In this document: piece after piece, positions 1-9,918 of the stretch
Position numbering within the stretch: position 1 is the stretch's first letter
Layout of the letters: every line of letters begins with the position of its first letter
Assembly (NCBI GenBank): GCA_004431415.1
Contig: QPMI01000033.1
Coordinates: forward strand, 1 to 64,000
Source of the DNA: Cyanophora paradoxa
Taxonomy: Eukaryota; Glaucocystophyceae; Cyanophorales; Cyanophoraceae
Direction: 5' to 3'
Length of the DNA stretch: 64,000 nucleotides
Notes under the pieces: generated by a model
What the model saw: only the letters and a program-made list of their open reading frames with translations
The model's database searches: none
What the model was told of the DNA's origin: nothing
Position numbers and translations under genes: made by a program

Positions 1-917
1 GATCGAGCTCGCGCTCGAGCACACATGCACGTGCACCGGCCCATGCCATGATGGCCCGTGATGGCCATGGCCAGGCTGTGGTCGAACCCCAGCTGCAGCC
101 CGCTCCAGCAGTATCATCTTTGCAGTATCATTATTTCAGCTTCGAATTCTTCAGCTTTTAAGCGGCCCAGCGCGGCCACGGCCGCGCCGCCTCATGGGCG
201 CCCCGCCGCGCGCGCGCCGGCGCCTACTAGGCTATAGCTAGCGCTAGGTATATAGATGTGCGCCTGGCCGGGCCGGCTAGCTACTAGTGGATGCGCTCGC
301 GCGGGAGCGCACGCCTGTGAAGCACGTGCACTATCTACTAGTATAGAACTGTGAACTTCGGAAGCCAAACGGATCGAGGAGCCTTGCCAAGTTCAACGGT
401 TGAGGCCGGGCGGCCCGGGCCGCGGCCCGGGCGCCCTAGCCTAGTAGGCCTTGACCGGCCCGGCGGCCGTATCCGGCCGGGCCGAGTCCGATGCAAACCG
501 CGGTGACGAAGTTCGCGTCACCGAGGTACCCGTCACGAAGAAGGCTACCGACCGATTGCGGACAGGCTGGCGATCTCGGCACCGCCGCCGCCGCGCAGCA
601 GCAGCGTCCTTGAGCAGGCTTAGCGGCTCTCGGCAGCGTGATCAGCGCGGAGGGAGGGAAAGCGCGCGAGCGAAGCGCCGGCGAGCGGAAGTGCGGCTCA
701 GGTGCCGCTCACAGTGCGAAGCCGACCGCGGCCGCCTAGGAAGCGTCTTCTCTAGGTACGTACGTGCTCATTCGTGACCCATATCGCCGTCGTCATGCCC
801 CCGGCCGCGGCCTGCGCCTCGAACGCGCGTTTCCCCTTGTGCTGAAGGACATGTCGCCGACAGGCCGATCGCACGCGCCGGCGTCCGCCATAAGATCGGC
901 ACAGGGATCGCGCTCTG
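1..917. other. Intergenic, no gene seen
   Basis: GC-rich spacer with short CTAG/TATAG-type self-complementary words and no supported gene. An open frame at 451-777 is Arg/Ala-biased in the way a random GC-rich frame would be, and shows no domain. The promoter of the rightward gene starting at 918 presumably lies here, but no core element could be identified. Confidence 0.5.
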
Positions 918-3632
918 ATGTCTGAGGTTATCAGTGTGCTGCCGATGTCGCCGGCCGCGGCGGTGTTCTCGGGTTGCGGCGGAGAGGCGAGCAGCCACGC
1001 CGGCCTCCGATCGGCGGCGCTCTCGACGCCGTCACCGATGTCGGAGGCCGGGGAGAACGGCGTCGGGGGCCCGGCCGCGTCTCCGGCCTCGCCGGACGCT
1101 GCCCTGCCGTCCAGCTCGCCGATGCAGCTCAGCCCGGCCGGGCCCTCCTCCGACCGCGGAGGCTCCTACTCGGAAGGCGCGCAGGTCGTCCCGTCCATGC
1201 GATCGGGGGCGGAGATCCCGGCCCAGCCCCTCCCGCCGCCGCCGCCGCAGCAGCAGCCCCACCCCGTCTACGTCCACTCCCAGCCGCATCCGCATCCGAT
1301 GCATCAGCAGCCGAGCCCGCAGCCGCCGCTCACGTCCCAGATGCTGCAGTTCCAGAATCAGCCGCAGGGGCCGGCGGGAATCGCGCACGCGGGGCCGGCG
1401 GCTCCGGGGCGGGGCCCGCCGCAGGCGGGGCATCAGCCGCTCCAGCAGCCCGTGCCGCAGTTCCCCATCATTGAGCCGCTCTTCTATCCCGCGAACGCCC
1501 CGCAGCAGCCGGCCCCGGGCGCCCGCCGCGGGAGCGGTAGCGGGGCGCCGGGGGCCGCCGGGCCGCCGCCCTCGCTCCCGCCCATGATCGTGCCGGACTA
1601 CACGGCGTTCGCCCGCGCCCCGCCCAGCGCCTTCCTGGCCCACGCCCACGCCCACGGGCCGCCCGGCGCCCACCACGCCGGATTTGATCCGCGGGTCCTC
1701 TACGGGGTGCCGCCCCTGAACCACTTCCGGGGCGGGCCGATGCACGGGCACGCGTCGGCGTACCCGGCGGGGACGCTGGAGCAGCAGCAGCAGCTCATGG
1801 CGCGGGCGGCGGCGGCCGCCGCCGCCCAGCTTCAAGGCCAGCACCACATGTTCCACCTCCACGCTCAGGCCCAGGCCCAGGCCCAGGCCCAGGCCCAGGC
1901 CCAAGCCCAGGCTGCCGCGCAGGCCCAGGCCGCGCAGGCGGCCCAGGTGGCCCAGGCGCAGGGCCCGGCGCCCGGCGGGGCCGGCAAGCCGCCCTCCTCT
2001 GCGGCGGCCGCCGCCGCTGCTGCGACCGGAGCGCACGCGCAGCGCCGTAAGCCCGGCAAGGAGACCCCGGGCGGGCGGGACGGGGAGTGGGGGGCGACGA
2101 GCCCCGCCCGGAGCGCCGCGGGCCCGGCCGCCCGCCGGGCCGCGGCGGCCGCCGGCCGGAGGCGGGGGCCGGGGGCAAGCCGCGGGCAAGGCGCCGCCCG
2201 GGGCGCTGCAGATCCCGTCGCAGGGGCGGGAGGGGCGGCGGGGCCGGGACGGGGCGACGAGTCGGACCCGGACGTGGCGGCGATGCTCGTGTCCATCTCG
2301 CGGAGCCATCCGGGCAGCCCCGCCCAGGAGGCCAGCCCCCCGCCAAGGCCGGCCCCCTCCCGGCCCCGGCTTGGCCTCCGCCCGCCTCGCCGCCCTCGCC
2401 GGGCCCCCGGCCCGGCCTCGGCGGCCCGTGGGCCCCACGCGTCGCCGCTGCTGCAGGCGGCGGCGGGGTACGCCTCCGTGCCGTGCACCCCTCGCCCGCC
2501 CTCCGCGCCCGGCCTCGGGCGGCCCGCCCTCGACTCGCCTTTCAGGTATCCCTCCCCGCCCCCGCCTCCCCCCCCCCCCCCCCCTCCCCCCGCCCCTCCG
2601 GGCGCTGACAGCCGGGGCAGCCTTCCCGAGTCGGCCGTACCCGTGCAGCAGCGCACCCCGGCGGGCCCCGGCGCGGGGCGCCCCGACGAGGCCGTGCCCG
2701 CGGGCGGCTGGATCATGCTCCCCGGTGCGCCGCCCCCGCCGCCGGGCCGCCGGCCCCGCGCCGCCGGCCCGCGCTGAGCGGGGGCGGGGCGGGGGCAGAC
2801 GTGGTGGGGGAGTACATCGTGGGGAAGGGCCGCCCCTGCTCGATGGACGAGTGCGTCCGCCACGTCCAGAGCGTGCGCCGCCTTCCCGCCCCGCCTCCTC
2901 CCCGCCCCTCCCCCGCCCTCCCGCCCACGGCGGCGACCGCGCAGCGCTGGCACCTCGTCCGCAAGCCCGACGGCTCCGTGTACAAGCAGGTCGGCCCCCG
3001 CGCCCCGTGTCGCGCCTCCCCGCTGCGCCTGACGGGGCGCGCAGGACTGCCTCACGACAGTCCGCACGTGCCTCAGCACGCACAACGGCCGCTTCCGCGT
3101 GCGTCGCGCCGCGCGGCCCGTGCCGCCCTCCGCGGCGGGCGCCGCCGACGCGCGCGGGGCCGCAGAAGACGGAGGAGGGCCTGTACATCACGCGGGACAT
3201 GCGCGCCGGCTCCCCCACGCCCCTCGTCCGCCCCGCCCCGGCCCACCAGCGTCCGGCCTCGGCCCTCACTCCTCGGGCAGCAGGGGGCGCGGCAGGGGTC
3301 GCCGGCGGGGTGCCGGCGCTGGACCTGGGGGAGGCGGCGGTGGGGGGCGGCCTCAAGCGGGGCCGCTGGGGCCCGAGGAGGAGGCCCCGCCCTCCAAGGG
3401 CCCCCGCCACGCCGACCGCGAGGACGGCCGCGAGGGCGCGGGGCGCGCGGCCACCCCGCCCCCGCCGCCGCCCCGTGCGCCGGCCCCGCCCCGCCCTCGC
3501 TGCGGGCAGGGCTGACGGTGGGGCAGGGGACTCGCCGCCGCCGGGGCCGGGGTGCGGGGAGGCGCCGCGGGTGCGGCCGCTGCTGGAGAGCATCCGGCGC
3601 GACGGGGAGGCCCTCCGCGAGGCCAGGGTCCG

Positions 3633-3664
<32 letters not shown>

Positions 3665-4523
3665 CCCCGCCCGCGCGGCCGGGCTGAGGGCGGGGGCCAG
3701 GCGCGCTTCTGGGAGGCGGAGGGGCGCCTGCGGGAGCTCGAGGCGCGCCTCGCCGGCCTCCTCACCGGCCCCGCCGCCCCGCTGGCCCCCCGGGACGAGG
3801 AGGCGCTCCTCGCCGTGCGGCCCCCTTTCCCCCGCCCCAGCAGCCCCGCCGCCCCGCCGACGCGCGCGCCCCGCAGGCGGTGGCGGAGTGCGAGGGGCGC
3901 TGCAGGCGGCCCGCGGGCCCTCGCCGCCCGCCGCTCCCGCGTCGCGCCCCTCGTCGCCCTCGCCCGCGCCGCCGCCGAGCGCGATCGGAGTGCGGCCCGC
4001 GCCCCCTCCCTCCCGCCCTCCCTCCTCACCCCGCCGCCCGCGCAGCCATCTCGGAGCGGCTCCAGAGGCTCTGGGCCCTCGAGGAGAGCGCCCGCCGCCC
4101 GCCTGCCCCGCCGCCGCCGCCGGCAGCCCGCCGGCACTCGACGATTTCAAGGGCCGGCGGCGCGGGGCCAGCCGGGCCGCCCCGGCGCCGGCTCCCGCCC
4201 CGGCCCCGAGGAGGACGCCGAGGAGGAGGAGGAGGCGCCGGCCCCGCACGCCGACCCGACCCAGAGCCGGCCCCCGCCCCGCCGCCGGCCCCGCCCCCGC
4301 CCCGCGCGCCTGCCGCGCCCTCCGAGGCGCGCGCGGCGCCCTGCCGCCCCTCCCGCCCCGCGGGGGCTTCGAGCTGGGCCCGGAGGGGTGCGACGGCGAG
4401 AGCGCGCGCTGCGGGCGGGACTCGCCTCCGAGGCCGGCGGCAGAGGCGGCGGGGGCCGTCGGTGCCCCGAGCGAGCGGCAGGCCCGGGAGGCACGCCACG
4501 TGCACGTCAGCCACTTCTCCTAG
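918..4523 (+). CDS. Gln/Ala/Pro/His-rich protein of unknown function, with C-terminal coiled-coil segments
   Basis: Not recognised. The first ~450 codons from the ATG at 918 stay open and encode low-complexity sequence: Pro/Gln/His-rich, then a QA dipeptide run, then poly-Ala. The rest is split by short C-rich introns. Conserved-looking exon pieces include VVGEYIVGKGRPCSMDE near 2802, RWHLVRKPDGSVYKQ near 2945, DCLTTVRTCLSTHNGRF near 3045 and TEEGLYITRDM near 3170. The last two are joined across apparent GT-AG introns. Heptad-like helices follow (FWEAEGRLRELEARL near 3708, ISERLQRLWALEES near 4050), and the frame closes after VSHFS at 4523. The composition resembles transcriptional co-regulators or RNA-binding scaffolds, but that is only a resemblance. 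The gene is convergent with the coiled-coil gene to its right. Exon joins in the second half are approximate. Confidence 0.55.
1866..1912 (+). repeat. Hexanucleotide tandem repeat coding for (Gln-Ala)n
   Basis: About seven or eight units of CAGGCC/GCCCAG lie in frame within the low-complexity gene and encode alternating Gln-Ala. Units are nearly identical, one carrying a GCCCAA variant, so replication slippage is likely and length may vary between strains. Confidence 0.85.
3633..3663 (+). repeat. Poly-C tract of about 31 bases inside an intron
   Basis: An uninterrupted C run on the sense strand of the 918-4523 gene, lying in an intron upstream of the exon that begins near GGGCCAGGCGCGC. It is one of several sense-strand C homopolymers in introns in this window. 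The true length is uncertain because homopolymers are error-prone. Confidence 0.8.
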
Positions 4524-5527
4524 CCCGGGCCCGCCGCCCCGCTACCTCCCAGTTCGATCCCTTTCAAGCCAGCGTAGCTGTATCCATGTCCATGCATGCA
4601 GTTGCCTCGAGCTTCCGTTCGCTTTTTTATTCTGTGATTCGCGATTTCAGGGCTGCTTCTTTCGAATTTTCTAAAGAATTTTCCCGTCTCCGGTGCGGCT
4701 GGCTTAAAATTTGCCTCCGTGCCACCGGCACCGCGTCAGACTGTCAATTCGTTTCCATACTCGTATCTATCTATATATTATGTACCGAAAAGCCTCGCTT
4801 CCAGCGGCAGTTTTGCGGAACTTGAGTTCAAGCCAGTATTCAGCGTTGTGTACAATACGCAAGGTAGGACGGCAATATTTTATACAGCTGTGCAGTCCCT
4901 CACTGAGTCATTTGGACAGCTCGACATTCTAGATATTGTAGAGTGCCGCGGAGCGCCGTGACGCCCCATGGCCACTCATTTTCAGAGTCGCAGCTCGCGT
5001 AGAAAATGCATATTCATATGATGTCTCGAGATCCGTGCCATCATCAGAAGTCCACCCGAAAAAGGGCACTGCAGCATGCGCGCAACACTGGCTGGACTCG
5101 AGGAAATTCGAACAAGGATAGAATTTTAATTTCGAATTCAACATTAAGATCAAGAAGATTTTTTTAATCACTAATTCCTGTACATGCGGATGTTAGAGTC
5201 GATCTAGATCTCGCAATGAAAGCGCCAGAAGTACGAGTCGAAGGACGGTCGGACTGGGGGCCGCCAAACGAAAGGTACAAGACTAGGATCTGAAAGAATC
5301 GCGAAATTGAAGGCTACAAAAAAGTACATAGTTCGAGGGCGCACTCTATGCGACTGGAAACAGCGTGGTGGGCTCCGTGTGCCTCGATCGGCTTCCTACT
5401 GTGAAAGAACTAAACGTGGACGGGCTACTGCGCTCGCTCGCTCAAAGCGGGCGAGGGGCAAGATGTGGAGCTGTGGCGGCGGGTGGTATGGACATGGTGG
5501 GGCCCCGGGGGCGGGGGAGGCGGGGCG
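4524..5527. other. Convergent intergenic spacer
   Basis: The spacer between two convergent genes. It is clearly more AT-rich than the coding regions, with TATATATTATG and AATTTTAATTTCG stretches, and should hold both 3' UTRs. Only short chance frames are present. No RNA gene or repeat was seen. Confidence 0.5.
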
Positions 5528-6609
5528 TCACTTCTTCTTCTCCTTGAGAAGCTTGTTCTCGCGCTTGAGCTCGAGGTTGCGCGCCTCGAGCTCCGCCAGG
5601 CGCCCCAGCACGCCCTCCAGCGCCGCCCCCGGCGACCCCGCCGGCAGGCCCAGCGCTGCAGCCACGTCGCCCGGGCGCGAGCAGGGCGCAGGGGGGGAAG
5701 CCGGCGCCGCACCCTTGGCGGCCGAGAGGGCGGCCGGCTTGAGGCCCACGGTCATCTGGACGTCCTTCTTGAGCCGCGCGATCAGAGCGAACCCTGCGGT
5801 GCAGCGCTCAGGCGCACGGGCCGGAGAGGGGGGTAGGAAAAAAGGCGCACGGGTAGGGAACGACTCCGTGGGGTACAGGTGCGCGTTGATGTCCTCGAGC
5901 ATGCGAAGGTTGGGGTCCACAGTGGTCGCCAGGGCCCCCGCGCGATCTATGAGCAACTTCACAGCATCTGCGCACCGCGCAACCGGCGTCACGGGCGGGC
6001 GCCGGTGCGTTCCGAAGGCTAGCGGCTGCATAACGCCATGAGGCGCGGATTGGGCAGCGGGGCTCACTGCCTGTGCCGATGCTGCAGCCGCCGGGGCTGT
6101 ACGGCGCGCATCCGAGCTCCTTAGCCAGCGGGCTCAGGATTTGCCACACGCCGTTGAGCTCGTTCACGTCCGATCGCACCCGCGCGGCTAGCTCGCCCTA
6201 CGAGTTGCACAAGACGCCCAATGCGGTCAGCGTTGCGGCAGCGCGGGTCGAGGATGCGACTGGCGATCTGAAGACTCACCGCGTGCTCTGCAGGTTGCGC
6301 CCGCAGGGTGCCGAATCGTCAGTCATCCGGAAGCGCGGGGCGCGTGAACACGCGGCCATCAGAGAAGCAGCACACCGAAGCACATGTGCGAGTAGTGAGT
6401 TGATACTAACCGCTTGATCAGTTCCACGAGATCTGTTCGGGGAGGAACAGTGAGCTGCAAGGAGCATGCCAGCGCGCGAGCGGCGAGCGCTTGCCAGTTT
6501 CCCTCGAGAGCTCCTCGGCGAACTGCTCATCAAGCGCGCCCGACGCATGATTCTGGAGCATCCGCAGCTGCTCATCGGTGGTGCTGGGCTCTGCGACTGG
6601 CGAAGGCAT
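5528..6609 (-). CDS. Small coiled-coil protein, unrecognised
   Basis: Read leftward from the ATG at 6609 (MPSPVAEPSTTDEQLRMLQN). An apparent GC-AG intron near 6510-6450 joins ELSRET to DLVELIKR. Later exons carry VRSDVNELNGVWQILSPLA near 6180-6130 and AVKLLIDRAGALATTVDPN near 5960. A GT-AG intron near 5790-5855 joins YPTESFPT to RFALIARLKKDVQM. The last ~25 residues form a heptad-rich basic helix (LAELEARNLELKREN) ending in KEKKK at 5528. The two short helical segments and C-terminal coiled coil would fit a small subunit of a multiprotein complex, but no family could be assigned. One small central exon could not be placed in frame. Confidence 0.5.
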
Positions 6610-6910
6610 CGCGCGTGCAATTCGCCGTTTGGCTTCCGGGGAGTTTTGCTGTGCTCTGCGAACGCCCGCGAACGTCTACTAAGGAAGACCGGATGCTCTG
6701 CGCACAACCGCGGCCGCCGGGCGCAGCTCAAAGCAGGACCTGAATACCTCCCGTCTCTATAGCGCCAGGGGGTACGCTGCCTGGCCGTTTGGTCCTGCGG
6801 ATGCGCATGCGTACCGTACGTATATACCCGCAGCAGCTCTCGTATATACGTATAAGCAGCGCCAGCGCAATCGAATCAAACCCCCGAGAAATCGCTCAAG
6901 CGCGATATCG
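6610..6910. promoter_or_regulatory. Intergenic region between divergent genes
   Basis: About 300 bases separate the starts of the leftward coiled-coil gene and the rightward TIR gene, so both promoters should lie here. It contains alternating TATATACG/CGTATA words (6820-6860) but no unambiguous TATA box or other known element. Confidence 0.35.
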
Positions 6911-8713
6911 ATGGATATCCGCGTTCCGAGGCGTGGCGGCGCTGCGCATGCGGGCGAGCGGCTGATTCGCCTTGTAGAAGGTGCAGCGCCCGCCTCACGG
7001 CGCGCGCTTCCGCTCGTGCACGCTCGCGTACGCTCTTATACGCTCGCGTACCTCCGACCTGCAGGCGACCTGGCGCGGGGGGATCCCGCGGGAAGCAGGT
7101 TCGACGTCCTCCTCGTCAGCGCCTTCCCGGGCGACTACGCCCCTGTCCCTGGGACGCTGGTGAGCCGTCAATACGAGCGCCGGCAGGCGGCTGGGCCAGC
7201 GGGTCTCGTGCGCGTCGCGCTCTGGCTTCCGACGCGCGCCGGGCGGGGGCGGCAGATCGGGGCGCTGCTGGAGGCCGGGGTGGACGTGGCGGAGCTCGCG
7301 GAGAGCCGGGAGTCGGACCTGCTCGCGAGCCACGGGTGCTGGATGAGCCGCCGCCTGCCGCCGGGCCACGCCTTCTCCCGCATCCTCTGCTTCGAGCCGC
7401 GCCCCGGCGTGCCCCCCGAGGAGTGCGCCATGCACCTCGGCGCCGCGCCGCCGAGCTGGAGGGCGAGCCGGGGGCGCCGCCGCAGGCTGGTGGCCTCGGT
7501 GTTCCGCGCGCTGGCGCCGTACCTGCTGCTGGAGGGCCCCGAGGCCGTGCGGCACGTCGCGACGCCCCTCCTGCGCGCCGGCAACCAGGGCCTCCCCCAG
7601 GAGGCCGTCCTCGAGACCCTCGTCCGCGTCGCCGCCAAAGTGCCCCGCCCACGCCCGCCCCGCCCCCGTCCCCTCCCCGCCCGACCCGTGCGGGCCCTCC
7701 CCTCAGTGGGACGGGGCGGGGCTGCCGCTGGAGACGCTCACGATCTGCTGCCACCGGGGCGTCCCGGCGCCCCTCGCCGCCCTCTTCGCCCGCCTCAAGG
7801 CCGAGCTCGAGGGCGCCCCCTCCCCCGCCCACCTCCCGCCCCCGCCCCCAGCGCCGGCCGCCGCTCCCGCTCCCGCTGCTCCCGCCGCCCCCGCCCCCGC
7901 CCCTGGCCTGCAGGCCTCCTCCTCCTTCATCACCGGCCTCTCCTCCGTGGCCCAGCAGCCATTCAAGGCGCCCCGTCCCCCGCGCCCCGCCGCCCGCCGG
8001 CCTCCTCTTAGGCCGCCGGGCGCAGTGGGACGTCTTCATCAGCTACAGCCACAGGAACGGCGACATCGCGAGCCTCGTCCTGCGCGTGCGCCCCCGCTCC
8101 GCCGGGGCCGCCGCCGGGCGCGCCGCGACGGGGCGCGCAGCTGCTGCAGGAGAAGCGCCCGCGCCTGCGCGTCTTCTTCGACAACGCCGCCCTCCACAAC
8201 GGCTGCTACTGGCAGCAGGAGCTCTACGTGCGCCGCCCAGCTCCCCCGCCCGCGCCGGCGCGCCGCCTCCTCACGTAGCGTGCACGCGTGTGGGGGCAGG
8301 CGGCGATCGACGACACGCGCTCGGTGCTGGCGATCCTCACGCCGGACTACCTCGCGAGCAAGGCGCGGGGCCCCACTGCCCCGCCTCCTTCCGAAGCGCA
8401 ACGAGCTCGCGGCAGGTGTGCCTGGAAGAATTGCACATGTCAATATGCCGGCAGCGGGAGGAGGGCCGGACCCTCCTGCACCTCATTTACGCCGCCTCCA
8501 TCGAACGCCTGCCAACCTACATCAAGCTCCTCCAGTACAGGGACTGCCGCGAGGACGACCCCGCGAAGGCCCGCCCCGCCCCGCCCCGCCCCGGCCCGCC
8601 CTCAGCCTTCTCAGGCCCGGGTGCGTCAGGTGGAGGCGGCCGTGGACGACTTCCTCTCCTTCTTCTTCGGGGCGCGCACAGAGGGGCCTCACGGCCCGCC
8701 GCCCCTCGCATAA
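6911..8713 (+). CDS. TIR-domain protein with a conserved N-terminal domain
   Basis: From ATG 6911 the first ~240 codons are one exon containing FDVLLVSAFPGDYAPVPGTL and SHGCWMSRRLPPGHA. The first motif resembles the macro-like domain found upstream of TIR in some bacterial and protist proteins; that assignment is from memory and tentative. An intron at about 7643-7705 is followed by WDGAGLPLETLTICC, then a Pro/Ala linker. The TIR domain starts at AQWDVFISYSHRNGDIASLV near 8025. It continues through exons carrying RLRVFFDNAALHNGCYWQQ, DDTRSVLAILTPDYLASK and SRQVCLEELHMSI. The Glu in CLEELH sits where the NADase Glu of catalytic TIRs lies. The stop is at 8713. No membrane segment is seen, so it is probably a cytosolic NAD-consuming or signalling protein. 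Confidence 0.7.
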
Positions 8714-9918
8714 TTATATGTACACATGCAGCGCATGCGCACGCCGTGACGTGCACGGGCTCGTGGCCGAGGGAGGGGGAGGAGACCTTGGGGGATTCGC
8801 TGATGGCCTAGGGGAGACATCAACAAAGGAGGAGGCGGCGGAAGCCTAATAAGAATTCATCGGATCTTTAAAATTTCTCACTCTCTAGCCCCTCTACAAG
8901 CCCACCGCACCCCACCGCGTACACGTGAAGCGATGGCCGAGGAGCAGCGTCAGGAGCTGGAGCGCATGCGCGAGGCGCTCAGCGAAGGCGACCCGGGCCG
9001 CCTGAATTTGAATGTGGCGGAGAATGTGTTGCCCACGGCGCGCCGTGGCGGCGACGAACCCACAGGCGCGGAGCTTGACGTCAAGAGCGCTGAAGGCAGT
9101 GCGCATGCGTCTCGAAGCGCTGAATCATCGGAATTTTGGCCACTGGCCATGAGCTCGAGAATCATTCTTCTGAGCGCAGATATTGGGCCGCTACGCGGAG
9201 AGGGCCTCGCCGCGTCCAAGAAAGGCGCGCGCGCGTCGCCCACGCACAAATTCCGGCCCTTAAGCTTGTTAATTCGGCCGCGGAGTTTAAACTTTAATTC
9301 TGATCCGTCACGATCGCGTGCGCGGCACAGAGTCGACTGCGGACACGCCGTTCATGCCCGGAGCGCGCACGGGTGTCTTCGGAGCCGACATGCCCGTTAA
9401 AGGTGAATTTGATCCCCGACGTCGACCGGACTTAATTCTCCGATCCGTATATCCGGATCCAAAAATTGGATATCGATCGAGTCGCTGAGATGACGCGTAT
9501 GTTAACGCTGATCCACTGTTCACAGAGGACGACTCGCCGGAGCGCGCGGCCGCAGGCGACCGGGAGAGATCTCAGATCTAGACTCTTAGACTCTGAGAAG
9601 CGTACTACGGTATTATCGTAGTATATATAGCCGCTGAGCTGCCGCAGTGCCGCTATAGCTATGCCATGATGTACGCACCGACGCACAAGGGCGCCTGATT
9701 GTAAGTGATCGCCCATAAATACCAACAGAGCTCGAGCCTGAAGTTCGCTGTCTTTAAAAGCAAAATTTCGGAGGTCACAACGTATGCGATGCAAAACTAC
9801 GTACAGTTGAAAGGATGCCTGAAAGTGGGGTAAAAGGTCTGCCGAGAAAGAATACGAGGGGTCGTACTATGGACTACTACTAGGCTACGTCTAGAATAGC
9901 TTACGGCCTGGAGTCGGC
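8714..9918. other. Convergent intergenic spacer with no firm gene
   Basis: A frame from 8933 starts MAEEQRQELERMREALSEGD, which looks protein-like for about 25 residues. It then degrades and has no supporting splice sites, so it is left unannotated; it could be one exon of a small gene. The rest is mixed AT/GC spacer with CGATCG/TATCGAT words. Nothing else was seen. Confidence 0.4.

Noticed and set aside
1032-3593. Very long minus-strand open frame opposite the Gln/Ala-rich gene
   Set aside because: It is Arg/Gly-rich in the way antisense of GC-rich coding DNA is, has no domain, and lies across sense-strand exons with good splice signals.
8933-9400. Possible small gene starting MAEEQRQELERMREALSEGD
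   Set aside because: Only the first ~25 residues look protein-like. No splice context or homologue is recognised, and the rest reads as random sequence.
9432-9794. 120-codon minus-strand frame in an intergenic region
   Set aside because: Mixed composition, no motif, and it spans AT-rich spacer with palindromic words; likely a chance frame.
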